A stretch of 64,000 nucleotides of DNA from Acanthococcus lagerstroemiae (GCA_031841125.1 CM063113.1:29471312-29535311); one strand, 5' to 3'. Positions 1-11,660 are shown, counted from the stretch's first letter. Notes: generated by a model not told the origin, from the sequence alone. Numbers and translations: made by a program.

Positions 1-829
1 AATTGGTTCCAATAAAATAAATAAATAAATAATAATAAAAAAAAAACAAAAAAAAAACCATAAAGTTTCAGTTTGATCGGATCAGGGGAATCCGTGCCAC
101 AAGCTCCTTTTCCTTCCTATGGAGAAAAAATATGGAGTTTTGACTTTTGTTCCGAACTAAATTTCCCTTCTATTGTGGCAGTTTCTATAAAAAGGGGTAA
201 CTTTGTCGATTCGACGAATTTTGAGTTACGGATAGTACGTAATAGAGGAATGAATACCCGTTCCAAGGAGCTATCGGCGAAATCTGTAGCGTTTTTCTTT
301 GGGGAGATACAAGTGGTCAAAAATGAGTGTAACAAGAATGCGCGAAAACACTTTTTTGAGAAAAACACATCTAAAGTTAGACACACTTTTTTCTCCCACT
401 CCTTCAAGCGGCCGTAACTCGCTGCAGAGTCTCGTTACCAGCCTCGACGAGGGCTTGTTGGAAAGGTAATTTTTCGCTCTTCTACGTGGTAACAATTCAG
501 AACATCGGATTTATTCGTGAGATCCGAAAAACCGCGAAGAAGCGATGCAGACATTCGCATTCTTTTCTTATTCTCTTTCATAATTCTCTTTCTCTCCCTC
601 TTCTCTTTCACACCCGTAAATTTTGTCTCTTTGTTATTGCGATGTTTTTTCTGTAGACATGGACCAAAATCTCCAAACTGATTGTTTCGACCAAACAATT
701 TTGTTTTTCTTTTTTCGCGTTTTCTGAGACTTTGATTGATCGACAAAGTTACCCCTTTTTATAGAAACTGCCACATTATATTCACCAGGACCAAAGCACG
801 TGAATTAAATAATAGGGTATTTTTTGAAA
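1..829 (+). repeat. Dispersed repeat B, copy 1, 5' part (interrupted)
   Basis: This stretch, without the element at 174-775, is a diverged copy of 5757-5950. Shared landmarks in the same order are TTCCAATAAAAT, a run of A, AATCCGTG.CACAAGCTC, TGGAGTT.TGACTTTTGTT, TATATTCACCAGGA and AATTAAA.AATAG. The similarity stops near 829 and resumes at about 2839, so a roughly 2-kb segment lies within this copy. No protein is evident and the class is unknown. The left end may lie outside the window. Confidence 0.7.
174..775. mobile_element. Non-autonomous TIR DNA element A, copy 1
   Basis: The element begins TGTGGCAGTTTCTATAAAAA and ends with the reverse complement, giving terminal inverted repeats of about 30 bp that continue into GGGGTAACTTTGTCG. 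A second copy lies at 11661-12268 in the opposite orientation with the same ends. The paralogous repeat at 5757-5950 lacks it, which supplies an empty site. Open frames inside appear as mirror-like shadows on both strands and have no transposase motif. Flanks read TTCTAT and TTATAT, so the target duplication is short or eroded and the superfamily is unresolved. Confidence 0.8.
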
Positions 830-2838
830 CCGTTGAGATCCCAAATTGTACCTTGGTCTTTTGCGTATCTTTCAGCGTAAAACTGAAGTTTCTAGCTCAA
901 ATAAAGGCGCAATTTTGATCCGCGCACAGGTCTCAAAACGGTACAATTTAGGCAACTTGTTCCCCAATCGTACCACCCACTTCCTAAATCGTACCTCATA
1001 TAAAAAATATTTTAAACAAATAGAAAAAGCACCACCACTTCCAATAATTGATTAACTCAATACTGTTAAAATCATTTGAAAGAGTCAGCCTACACTTTTG
1101 CCCCTTTCCCTTCACCATATTAGCTCTTAAGTCTTATAATTTTCGGATTTTTTGACATGAAAAAATATTACAAATCTGTTTATACTTGATCAGAAAAAAA
1201 AAATAGAATTTACACATTTCAGCACGTGTTACCAGCAAGACGTTTATTACATATATGAATACAGAGAGAAAAAGATCACGAAGTTCTTCTAGCATGACCC
1301 ATAGGGTGCGTGCGCATACGGATCATTCAAAACATAACTTAAACATTCTGCCCCCTTGGGATGCGTCACGCACGCATTACAACCCAAAGAGAAGACAAAC
1401 ATAACAAAAAGGAACTTGGTCCTACAAATAAATTAATTAAGCGATTAGTAATCTCAAACATAACAAAAGGAACACAAGGTACAAAGAAAATGTTACAAAC
1501 TGCTAAAGAAACTAAAGAAGCCTTTTTTTTAAAAATTTTTTAAATATATGTTTGTTGCAAAATCGCATATATAACGGGTATTTATTATGAAAACATCGAA
1601 ATTAAAATTAAATTACAAGTAAAGTGGCTCCTATGACACCGCACTCTCGGCTTCGGAAACTACCCTTTCGAGTATCGCTCAGTAACCGGAGGGACGCCTT
1701 AGGGCCAGGCCCGAGCCCCCATTTCTCCGTGCCGCAACAGTGCGCGCGTCCTACCAGGGCCACCATGGGGTTCCCTACTGACCGAGGTCTGTACTCCCTG
1801 AGCGCTCGCCTGGAACTCAGGTCCCCCACGGCCGGATGCGCTGCCTCTCTTCACTCACCCCTCACCTCCTCGTCTTGGTCCGCATTTCGACGCAGGCAAG
1901 TGAAGTTTAAACACAAAAGTCGCATTCGTAATCTACCGTGGAGGCATTGTCGGCTCCTCACGTATGGCAAGTGGAGCATTGCATCATGTCCTCTTGAGTA
2001 TTCTCAAAACATAAATAAAACCCTCACCCGTTTTCTTTTTCTCCTGGAAAATCTAATTTCCTTTTTATTTTTTCGCTTCCCAACCCCTTGTAGAAGGTCC
2101 AGGTTCAAATTTATCAGTTTTCTTTTTTATTCCTTGTTTTTGGTCCACTGTTTTCTTCCGTTTTTTTTTTCAGCAGCTTTTTTCTTTCGTATTTCTTTTG
2201 CTTCTTCTTTACTATTTTCTTCCATTTTAACCAAGATTATTTTCACTGTATTCTTTCAGATCACGAGTCATGTCCTCCGGCGTCCACTTCCCATCTTTTC
2301 GTATAACGTTGTCAGACACAATGATATCTGTAAAAAAAAAAAAAAAAAGTTGAAAGGTACGATTTAGGAAACATTGACATTTTGATGAGAAATCGCCTTC
2401 ACTCAATTGAAGATTGAGATAAGTTTTTGGTAATTATATGAAAAGATGCTACAAGTATACACTTTTATCAGAAATAAACTTTACTTACCTTTCGTGATTC
2501 AGTTTTTCAGAATTTCCTTAGAGAACACCTCGAAAAATTACAAACAGCACGCATGTTTTTTATCAATCACTATAAAACCTGCACTATTCGTTCCACCGAC
2601 CAAGTTTTTTGCTTGGGAATGTTAAAATGACTTCTAGTAACGAGTTCAACCGGTAGATCGAGCTAATTGATTTTAGTTTGGGAAAAAAGCCTGGTGGTAT
2701 GATTTAAGAGGCAGTACGATTTCGGCAAATCTACATCATTTGAGGACCTGATTTTCTAAAACGCGCTTAGTCCAAAAAATCGAAAATCGAGTTTGTAGCG
2801 TAATCTGGTGGAGAAAGTCAAACCTAGAACATTTGCGG
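830..2838. other. Segment of about 2 kb inserted in repeat B, class unknown
   Basis: Repeat B is continuous at 5757-6260 but is split here, so 830-2838 looks like an insertion or a composite of insertions. Inside are several copies of a GTACGATTTAGG/GTACAATTTAGG word (about 940, 990, 2357 and 2720). There is a GC-richer block at 1623-1900 and a long pyrimidine-rich tract at 2030-2340. The 247-codon plus-strand frame here is low complexity at its end and shows no recognisable domain. Terminal repeats and target duplications were not resolved. Confidence 0.4.
1623..1690 (-). repeat. Short module shared with the LINE at 20 kb
   Basis: About 68 bp read on the minus strand as CGATACTCGAAAGGGTAG, then a GAGTGCGGTGTCATAGG block, then CCACTTT. 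This matches about 20133-20200 with few changes. At 20 kb the module interrupts a reverse transcriptase frame, so it is not ordinary coding sequence of that element. It may be a fragment of another LINE or SINE. Confidence 0.55.
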
Positions 2839-3160
2839 TCGGATTCAGCTTGTGACATTAGAAAATAAGTCTTTTGCTTTCAACTTTTAGATCTCAATCA
2901 AATGTTCAACTTTCTCAAATTTCAGGCTCCGCATCAAACAGAGAATCTGGTAAAAACAGAATAGTCACTGAAATTCGAAATTCAACTTTTGCTACCGACT
3001 TTCAGATTTTTGAAATGTCTTCCACACATTTCAGCTTTGTTTCAAACTTTCAGATAACTTTCGATGTTCAGCTTGAAACCTTCAGAGCTTTTGATTGACT
3101 AGTCTCTCTGATAGGAGTCCAGGGTACTCCATGCTCAGAAACGAAATTTGACTTCTGAGG
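2839..3160 (+). repeat. Dispersed repeat B, copy 1, 3' part
   Basis: This matches about 5965-6262. Shared landmarks are CGGATTCAGCTTGTGACATT, ATGTTCAACTTTCTCAAATT, GCTACCGACT, CATTTCAGCTTTGTTTCAA and AGGAGTCCAGGGTACTCCAT. In both copies a G-run element follows shortly downstream, so the association of repeat B with that element may predate the duplication. No protein is recognised. Confidence 0.7.
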
Positions 3161-3415
3161 AAATGGAAGAAAAGAATTTGCCGAAAAATATTTTTTGAAA
3201 ACTAAAAATTCGCCGACAACATTTTTTGTAAATTAAAAATTGGTCGATTTTCGAATAGAAATTTTTTTAATTGAAAAAAAGAAATAAGTAAACAAACAAA
3301 CATTCACAAAAAATGAAAAATCCAAACGAACAGTTTCAACATTTGCCGACTGCTAATTTATTTGGGGGGGGGGGGTCAACCCCACCACCCTATAGTTTTA
3401 TCCCTGATCTCAACT
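3160..3415. mobile_element. G-run element, copy 1
   Basis: Shares a layout with 5297-5556 and 6280-6537: AATTTGCCGA, then ATTCGCCGACAA, an A/T-rich middle with AAACAAACA words, CAGTTTCAA, GCCGACTGC, then a run of 12 G and ATCCCTG. It is about 255 bp and probably an eroded non-autonomous DNA element. The G run is the most visible hallmark. Confidence 0.6.
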
Positions 3416-5296
3416 CTTGACCTTCTATTTTGTCAGTACAGAAGTGTAATCACGGAGACCTCCCCTCCATGGCATTTCAGATTTCAGTCACCATTATTCT
3501 GTTTCCCGAATACCAGTCGAATACAACGACAGAGGTAGTAGTTAAGTAGTTTAATTTGAATTTTATTTAAAAGGTATGTTCGGTAAACTGTTCATCACCA
3601 TACGTATGGTCGATAAACAGCACGTTATCAGGACAGTACGTCACTGCATTAATTAATTTCTATTCTTGGGTTTCGTTAACTATTTTAGTATTTAGTCGTG
3701 GTTATTTAAGTTCTAAATATAGAGCAGAAGGCCAGAGGCCCGAGGAAGCTCTACGTGGATAATTCCAGAGAAAACAGAAGGGGAAAAGGGAAAAGTTTAT
3801 TTTTGCTCCTTTTTAGGCACATTTCGCCACTTAGGTGGGTATTTTCTATTCTTAAAACGACCCGGTGACACGTCTGGTGTAATATCCGACGGCTGAATGG
3901 ACGTCATCGAAAGTCGAAGTTTCGGGTCGCTCTTTTGTTATCGCTCGTTCGACGAACCGTCAAATGTGAAACAGAAAATCGTTTTGTCAGTAATTCCGAA
4001 ATGAAGACTGAAATTACAGCGCCCGAGGGAAACTAGCCGATACTTTCGCTCGGAACAGAAAAGCCGAAATATGCCTGGACCAAAACGCTTAGCTCTTGCT
4101 AGTTAGACACAAGCCGGTGCTCAGTTTTCGACAAAATTATTTTTACCGGTGAAAAGTATACTTATGTGGATACTGTAAAATATGTATCCATACTTTGTAG
4201 GTGTACTGTGCTCTCTAACACAGGTACTAACTAAAGGTGTAGGTTGGAGTCCGCCATTTTATTAACAGAGTGGAACTATCCTAGAAAAAAGCTGTTATTT
4301 TCCGCATACAAATGCTGGGTGCAACTACTGAATTTATTTTCCTCCTTATCAACAAGGATAACATTAAGGAAATACCATTGAAATATAATCAAACATTTGA
4401 TAATGTTTTACTCTGTTGGCCTATTCGTAGTTATCTAAGAGTTTGTGTATTTAGTTCATTATCTAACTGAATACTCGATTCGTGATGCAATATTTTGTAT
4501 GCCAGCGTCAGAAAAATTGACTATAAGAACCGAAAACATTTGAAAACATTTTTAGCATTGAACACGAGACTTTTTGATAATATTGAAGAGAAATTTGCTA
4601 GAATTTTCGAATTGATGCGGAAGAGATAAAAGTTTGCATGACACACGCGTGATTAAGCAAAGGACACTGTAATAAATATTAAGTTTGCTTATTCCATCTT
4701 GAAATCCAACGAGTCCGATGATGCCGAGTTCAACCACGCGGAGTTGGCGCGTAGTCAGACTCAGGGCCGCCGACGCAGACTTTCCCAGAGTGGTCCAGAT
4801 TTCTCAACCCCCCACCTTCACCCAAAAAATTTTGTTGGAAATTTATTAGGAAAAAAAATTGTGTTTTAACCTGAGAACAAAATCAATAACAAAAAGTCAC
4901 AGTATAAAATCATTTTAATCTAAAGCAAAAGTACTTTTACAACCTTTTATTTTCTTTTTTTTTGTGGGGGGGGGGGATTCTTTTGTGTGGAGCATTTTGT
5001 GCAGTGAATCACATATATCGCCGGTCATGGTCAGACTCCTAGGGTTCCAAAATTTCGAATGAGCATACCGAATGTTCATTACAATTTTCCTGATTATATA
5101 TGCTACGGTTTTGACGTGAGAATTTCAATTTTTGAATTACATAATATAGATACTTGAGTGAGTTTTAGTAAAAATGGGAAGTACCTTATTAGCTTCCTTA
5201 GCAGGAGCGGAGAGGCAGTCAGGTTACCGGGAAAATCAGTTTGGCAAGCCACCACTGTAACAATCACCGACCAACAGAGGCGAAACTTGATTTTTA
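3416..5296. other. No gene seen
   Basis: AT-rich DNA without a convincing open frame on either strand. The only marks are a run of 10 G near 4968 and a short purine/pyrimidine-biased patch around 3770-3810. Confidence 0.6.
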
Positions 5297-5556
5297 GTTT
5301 GTAGGGAGGATGGAGAAGGAAAATTTGCCGACAATTTTTTTTAAACCAAAAATTCGCCGACAACTTTTTTTTTTAAATTTGAAAATTTCCCGATTTTTTA
5401 ATCAAAATATTTTTTAATTGAAAAGAAAAAAATAAATAAACAAAAAAACAAACAAACGTTCTTATAAAATGAAAAATTTAAATGAACAGTTTCAATATTT
5501 GCCGACTGCCAAATTATTGGAGGTATTTCACCCCCCCCCCCCATAGTTTCATCCCT
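5297..5556. mobile_element. G-run element, copy 2
   Basis: Begins with GGGAGGATGGAGAAGG, contains AAATTTGCCGACAA and a second ATTCGCCGACAA, and ends with a run of C then ATAGTTTCATCCCTG. The ends suggest a weak inverted repeat of the type CAGGGATG. It is closely parallel to the copies at 3160 and 6280. Confidence 0.65.
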
Positions 5557-5756
5557 GCAAATGCAGATTGGAACCTTATCCCTAAGTATTCACATTTGCG
5601 CACATATGAGCATACCTTATTAGTCTGAGAGAGTAAGCTGGAAGGATGTCAGGAATACTTGAGAGAAACACACAATTCCCTTTACACAATAAGGTGGTCG
5701 TTATTTATTCTTGATTGTATTTTTTTTTTAAATTTCCTCTGATTCGTCTCCTAAAT

Positions 5757-6262
5757 TAGTTCCAATAAAATTAAAAGAAAGATAAAAAAATGACAAAGTT
5801 TCGGGTCAATCGGATTAGGAGAATCCGTGTCACAAGCTCTTTTTCGTTCTTATGGGAAAAACACAACATGGAGTTCTGACTTTTGTTGCAGACTAAATTC
5901 CTCTCTTATATTCACCAGGACTAAGGTCCGTAAATTAAACAATAGAACATTATTTGCTAACGGATTCAGCTTGTGACATTGAAAAAGAAGTCTTTTCTAA
6001 CCTTCAGATTTTAATACAATGTTCAACTTTCTCAAATTTCAGTCTTTAGGTCAAACAGAAAATCTAGTATGAACAGAGTAGTCATTGAAATTTGAAATTC
6101 AACGTTTGCTACCGACTCTTAGATTTTCGAAAAGTCTTTCACATTTCAGCTTTGTTTCAATCTTTCAGACAACGTTCGATACTCAGCTTGAAACCTTCGG
6201 CTTTTGACTGACTAATCTCTGACAGGAGTCCAGGGTACTCCATTTTCAGAAACGAAATTTGA
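5757..6262 (+). repeat. Dispersed repeat B, copy 2 (uninterrupted)
   Basis: An intact-looking counterpart of the split copy at 1-3160. It reads without a break through the position where copy 1 has the 602-bp TIR element, and through the position where copy 1 has the 2-kb segment. It therefore serves as the empty-site reference for both. It has no coding potential. Confidence 0.75.
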
Positions 6263-6279
6263 CTTTCAGTTAGTTTGGG

Positions 6280-6537
6280 AAGGTGGAGAAGAAAAATTTG
6301 CCAAGAAATATTTGTTTTAAAAACGAAAAATTCGCTGGCAAAATTTTTTTAATTTCAAAAATTGGCCGATTTTTCAATCAAAAAATATTTTTTTATCGAA
6401 ACAAACGAAAAAAACGAAAAAAAAAAAAAATACAAACAAACAAACATTCATAAGAAATAAAAAAACTCAAATGAACAGTTTCATGATTTTCCGACAGCCA
6501 AATTATTGGGGGGGTCCATCCCCCTATAGTTTTGTCC
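6280..6537. mobile_element. G-run element, copy 3
   Basis: Same order of words as copies 1 and 2: GGTGGAGAAGAAAAATTTGCC, then ATTCGCTGGCAAAA, ATTGGCCGAT, an AACAAACAAACATTC stretch, ACAGTTTCATGATTT, and finally a G run and TAGTTTTGTCCTTG. It directly follows repeat B copy 2. Confidence 0.6.
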
Positions 6538-7419
6538 TTGCCGGCCAATACACTTTCCCACTTCCTCTCCACGGAAGAAAATGAAAAAAATGACATATTT
6601 CATAGCGATTGTCATTTTTCTCATTTTCCTTTTCTTTACCCCCCTCCCCCGCTTCTCCTTTCTAGTTTCTACCTCTTTCTTCTCCCCCTTCTAAAAAAAG
6701 CAAGAAAAAAGTTTGAAAAATAACGTTCATCTTTTTTAAAATATTTTCTGCAATATTCAATTTTTTTTTGGAAACGTAATAACAGCTGACAAAAGTTCAT
6801 TTACTCGGTACAGAGGTTGGAATTTTTGAGAAAACAATGTTTGCGCTTTCCGTATGAGAGTTTGGATGTGAAGGAATAAAGTGTTTCGTAATGTCATTTT
6901 TGTGTCCTTAACGGATGATTGAAAGTACGAGTAGAAAGTCAATGTATGTTCTCATAAAATGGGGGATCTGATAACTTCATCAAGTCGAGCTCAAATTTTT
7001 AGGATGTTACCATCTGTCTATCACGTGCAATAATAATCAGTTTAGCACGGCTAACAGGGACTTCGACTTCAAAAGCTTACAAACTAAGTGACTCTGGGCA
7101 GTAGCGTAAACAGAAAAAAATAAGATAAAAAGCTCTCATAGGTTAAGACTAAGTAGTTGTTGCAAGCGGATCAAGTGAATTTTTTTCCAAAGATTTGAGT
7201 AATACAAAATTATCAATTCTCAATTTTTTCCCCAGCTCGAAGGAAGGGGGTGTTTATTTCCGCACAGCGCACACCTTTAAAATTCGTTCGTAGGTAAGAA
7301 TAAACTTTTTCGGATTTGTTTAAGATTACTATTTCTGACTTGACAAAAAATTTCTTCACTCTTCCAGACGTTTACAAGACTTTTAAGACTCGTCAAGATG
7401 AGCAATAATATTATATTAT
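6538..7419. other. No gene seen; pyrimidine tract
   Basis: A strongly pyrimidine-biased tract lies at about 6600-6700 on the plus strand. The rest is ordinary AT-rich sequence. Short frames here end quickly and have no motif. Confidence 0.6.
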
Positions 7420-7535
7420 TATACAAGGTGCTAAAGTGAGCGATTATTAAGTTCGAGTGCGAATTTACGAAACGAGCCATTAGGCGAGTGAAGTAAACGC
7501 ACGAGAGAATCGCTCACTTTGGCACCGTTGTATAT
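7420..7535. mobile_element. Miniature inverted-repeat element, about 116 bp
   Basis: The left end reads TATACAAGGTGCTAAAGTG followed by AGCGATT. The right end reads AATCGCTCACTTTGGCACCGT followed by TGTATA, its near-perfect reverse complement. The middle is about 50 bp. Too short to encode anything. Target duplication not resolved because flanks are TA-rich. Confidence 0.75.
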
Positions 7536-8131
7536 ACGACGTTTTATTCTACAGATGAGAGGAAAGCACGAACAAGAAAACATCAAAAACGTACACAAAA
7601 TGAGTTATCAGATCACGTTATCAGGTATCATTGAGCTGTCAGTGCCTTAGTCGAACTCATTAATTTCATAGACATTTAAAAAATTCATTAAGTCCCACTT
7701 GTGACGGGTCCAGGAAAAGGGCCTTAGTAGTAAATGAACATTCAGGTCTTTTTTTTTGTGACACGTTACGCTTCTATTCTTTAAAATCTTGACGCACTTA
7801 AATAATCACTTTAGCTCCTAAAAACTGTGATTAAAATCGTACTTGAGGAGTTTTTATGCAAAATGCAATAAGCGCCATGTGGGTCCCTTCTGAGTTAAAA
7901 GTTGATTCTTATGAGATTTCCAACGAGGATTCGAGGGCACTAGTTAGTTTGCACGAAAAACCACTTCCACAGCCTGTAATATGCTCTCGAAAATCAGTTT
8001 TGTTGCAAAACGCAGTAAATATATTAAAGTGAATGTTAAAACGCAGTCAATCCATGCATTTCCATAGACCGTCGGTAGAAACATAGACTGAATACATCGT
8101 GAACATATCTAGGGACCAAGCCGTATGCCTG
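7536..8131. other. No gene seen
   Basis: Unassigned sequence between two inverted-repeat elements. No open frame with recognisable motifs and no repeat structure noted. Confidence 0.5.
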
Positions 8132-8138
8132 CCGTGAG

Positions 8139-9805
8139 TAGAGCGCCTTAAATACAGGGAGTATGGGAATCCGCCATTTTTTTTGCAGAACATTGATAAG
8201 CTGTTGACGGCTTGCATATGTTAAACAGTGAATTCTCGTCTTCCAGTTCCCGATTTTTCGTGATTTTTTCATTTATTTCTCCGTATAATCGATTTTTTTG
8301 TTTTACAGAAGAAATGGGATTGTAAGTTACATTATCATAACATCGTATTAACTCAATTAGTTTTTTTATGTACGTTAAATATCCGAACAGTTACCTTTCA
8401 ATTTTCAGTATGGCAGAGACAGTATAGAGTCTCTATGTACAATCATATTTCAAGTAGTGATGGTCTGCTCAGGAGCAATCTGTTATTAAAGAGCAGGTTA
8501 ACAAAAATAGCAGGTTTCGTTATCTGCTATTTCTTCCGGAACCCAGTTCTCTGCTCTTTTGCTCTTTCCGACTCTTCTGAACGAACGGCGAACGTATTTT
8601 GAAAACTCGTTCCTACTTTGCTATTCTGCTACTTTGCTCTTTTGCTCTTGAACGAACGGTGAACGTTTTTTTGAAAACTTGTTCTTATTCTGCTCCTATC
8701 ATTGCGCGCTCGTTTGTTTGTTCTCCTCGTTCTCGTTATTCGTCGCTGACTCGCTGTGAATTAAAGCTTGGCCGGACAACAAGCCGAGTGCCCTCGTCTC
8801 ATTCGTCCGCATCACAGGCTATACTGCGTTAGGCGACGACAAGTCGGCGACATGGAGAACCAATGATAACGAACACACTAAAGGGAAGGACGAAAGAGCA
8901 AAATAGCAGTTTAGTAGCAATAGCAGATTAAAAGAGCAGATATTGAAAATGAACAGGAGTAGAAAGAGCAGGTTAGATAAAATAGCAGGTTTGATCAACA
9001 CTATAATTTCAAGTTACCTGCTGGGTAACGGTGTACAATCTGACTACCTTCAAATCGCTTCAAATTTGCACTTATAATAATGTACGCGACACGGTGATTT
9101 CAAAAATATATATTTTCACCTGAGTAGGTACGTACAATGTTTGTAAAAAAATAATGAAAACAAGTTGGAACGTTTTACTCCGTATGAGAGAAGAAGAGGG
9201 TGCCGTTGAACGAGCAACGAGCGAAGCGAGTTGCGAGTTCATTTTTCTATCCCATCGTATTCTGGACTCGCAACTCGCTTCGCTCGTTGCTCGTTCAACT
9301 GCACCCTCTTCTTCTCTCATAGGGAGTAAAACGTTCCAACTTGTTTTCATTATTTTTTTACAAGCATTGTAAGTACTCAGGTGAAAATATATATTTTTGA
9401 AATCACCGTGTCGCGTACATTATTATAAGTGCAAAGTCGAAGCGATTCGAAGGTAGTCAGATTGTACACCGTTACCCAGCAGATAACTTAAAATATGATT
9501 GTACATAGAGACTCTATACTGTCTCTGCCATACTGAAAATTGAAAGGTAGGTAACTGTTCGGATATTTAACGTACATAAAAAAGCTAATTGAGTTAATAC
9601 GATGTTATGATAATGTAACTTACAATCCCATTTCTTCTGTAAAACAAAAAAATCGACTATACGGAGAAATAAATGAAAAATCACGAAAAATCGGGAACTG
9701 GAAGACGAGAATTCACTGTTTAACATATGCAAGCCGTCAACAGCTTATCAATGTTCTGCAAAAAAAATGGCGGATTCCCATACTCCCTGTATTTAAGGCG
9801 CTCTA
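8139..9805. mobile_element. Large palindromic (foldback) hAT-like element
   Basis: The ends are TAGAGCGCCTTAAATACAGG and its reverse complement, flanked by CCGTGAG at 8132-8138 and 9806-9812 (7 bp, or 8 bp with one mismatch). The left arm (8139-9238) is the reverse complement of the right arm (9265-9805) around a loop of about 26 bp. The left arm is longer because it holds the insertion at 8455-9005. Removing that insertion and its 8-bp duplication leaves 541 bp, the same length as the right arm. The TAGAG-type ends and 7-8 bp duplication fit hAT. No transposase is present. The similar proteins readable from opposite strands at 9072-9350 and 9154-9372 are mirror images of the palindrome, not genes. 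Confidence 0.85.
8455..9005. mobile_element. Non-autonomous hAT-like element nested in the palindrome
   Basis: ATTTCAAG occurs at 8447-8454 and again at 9006-9013, giving an 8-bp target duplication. The element starts TAGTGATGGTC and ends GATCAACACTATA, so the ends are inverted-repeat-like (TAGTG.TG). The opposite arm of the host palindrome carries the uninterrupted target once. The interior is rich in GAGCAG and TGCTCTTTTGCT words, which lie in opposite orientation in the two halves. No transposase was seen. Confidence 0.8.
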
Positions 9806-9812
9806 CCGTGAG

Positions 9813-10369
9813 AGGGAAGGTCATGACGTCATGAGCTATCATTTCAGTGCGCCACCTATAATAAGGCACTTGGAAACACCCGCGAGTGCACCCGAGTATG
9901 GACGGACGCCATATTCAGTCTCCGTGCCCGATGATTCGGAATTTACTACGCGGCACTTGTCGGTTGCCGCTAGCGGTACTAGATTCACTATACGAACTTT
10001 CTACGACTAAAAATGGCGTATGGCTATGCCTGGGTCTTCTAGGTGCCCTACCTGTTTTTTTTTTGTTTTTTTTTAATTGCACAAAACTCACTTATTCCAC
10101 AAGTATGTTCCTCCCCCCCCCCCGTAATACCTTTACAGAAGATTTCAGCAAGGAACTTTCATTGGATTCGTAATCTGCTAGTCTTTACCTTCCCAAGGAG
10201 ATGTTAACCATAATGATAGAGCAAATTTTTGCTGTGAAACAGATTTTTGCATTTTTTGGAACTTCTAGTCAATGACACCTACTGCGTTTTGCGTAAAAAC
10301 TCCTCACTTTTCCATCATCTGTAGAATAAAATTAGTATTTTTGATTTTTTTTCCTGGCTCAAAAGGGAG
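9813..10369. other. No gene seen
   Basis: Unassigned. It includes T-rich runs near 10050-10075 and a C run near 10115. A 95-codon plus frame at 9886 passes through these runs and has no domain. Confidence 0.5.
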
Positions 10370-10374
10370 GGGCG

Positions 10375-10708
10375 GAAGATATAGTCTGGTCTCCTCCTGG
10401 CTCCCTATCCAGGTAAGCATTCCACAAGGAAGTGTTCTGTCACCGCTTCTGTACCTACTATATGCTGCGGATGCTCCAAACCCAAAAGGTACTATATCCA
10501 GTCTACCTTGGCACTGACGAAGTTCCACTTCACCAATCGGCCAAATACCTTGGAACCACCTTAGACTTGAAACTTAATTGGAGTGCTCATATCTCTGACA
10601 AGAAGATACGAATCGACAGTCATAGAAACCCGATCGCCATAAAACTACTCCACCAGTCACGAAACCAGAAGGCTCCAGAGGAAACGGTTCAATCAGCTTG
10701 TCTCAGCT
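10375..10708 (+). pseudogene. Jockey-like LINE reverse transcriptase fragment
   Basis: One frame carries SIPQGSVLSPLLYLLYAADA, which matches the PQGSVLxPLLY segment of non-LTR reverse transcriptases. About 60 bp later, in another frame, comes QSAKYLGTTLDLKLNWSAHI, matching the KYLGxxLDxxLxWxxHI segment that follows the catalytic region in Jockey-like elements. The intervening part with the catalytic FADD box is missing, and the frames differ. It is a broken relic of a retrotransposon polymerase with no surrounding ORF. Jockey clade is the best guess because of these two motifs. Confidence 0.7.
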
Positions 10709-11660
10709 AATTGTTAAGCTCTGAATGTAACATTGCGGCCGACTCGCACGAGGGAGCCGTGTGCGTGTTTTCAACCTTTTGAAACATAGAGTAAATGTTT
10801 TCCAAACAGTCCACCAATAAACATTGGGGGGGGGGAATTGCCGAGCTTTCAGAATTTCGTTTAACGCACGTGCGAGAGAATTCGCCAATTGGTTAAATAC
10901 ATTTACAAGTTTGCCGACTTCCAAAATTATTGATACCCCCCCCCCTCGCGCCGACCCTGAACACGATACAAGTTTAGTTGAAAGAACACACATATTGAAA
11001 AGAACCTGCACTATACTAACTTTAGAAGATTTACGAGTTATTATCGTCCCCACCGTGACTTATATTCCCGTTGCATTGATAGATACAAATCTACTTTTTT
11101 CACCCTGGCCTGTGTGAACTGCGATGATTAATTAATGTGTTTCGGTATGATCAATCGATTACATAGCGTTATGAAATACATTCTTTATCGACGGAATTTA
11201 TGACTCGATTACGGCGCGTGCAATCGTCATTTTTCTTCGTTATTAGCGTTATCGAAGTTGTGCAGCGCATTGTTACAGAATACCCTGTGTAAGTCTAGAC
11301 CGTACAAGCGTTCAAAAATTTCTTCGAGAATGCAGTTCATCCTTTCCAACATTCAGTGTTCATTATTACGCTCAACAGGCTCGCATACCTTTGAGAACAG
11401 TATTTAAGTACCGATAAAAATTGTTAAAATATAACTCCCAAAGCTTATTTTTGTTATAAGCTGTAAGGTTGTGCGAGTTTGTCGATGCAGAACGTGATGG
11501 CCTTGGCCGTATGGCCGACGAATCCCCAGTAGCAAGCATGCGCTTGCACCTAACTGAATTTTCAATGACTTTTTTTTCTTTAAATGACGAAAAAAAAAAA
11601 GAAAGGGAAAAGAAAAAGAACTCGACCACTCAGTTGAAAATATAAAGAAAAATTGTTGTA
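10709..11660. other. No gene seen; G-run/C-run bounded segment
   Basis: At 10826-10948 a segment is bounded by a run of about 10 G and a run of about 10 C. It contains TTGCCGA near each end and CCAAAATTATTG, words typical of the G-run elements at 3-6 kb. It may be an eroded relative. The rest holds nothing recognisable. Confidence 0.4.

Noticed and set aside
73..417. Open frames on both strands at 73-495 and 12025-12477
   Set aside because: They lie in or across element A, appear at both copies, and have no transposase or other motif.
1624..2367. 247-codon plus-strand frame
   Set aside because: It crosses a repeat module and a long pyrimidine tract that gives Phe/Leu/Ser-rich text. No start context or domain.
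9072..9372. Two similar 72-92 residue proteins on opposite strands
   Set aside because: They are mirror readings of the palindrome centre, not genes.
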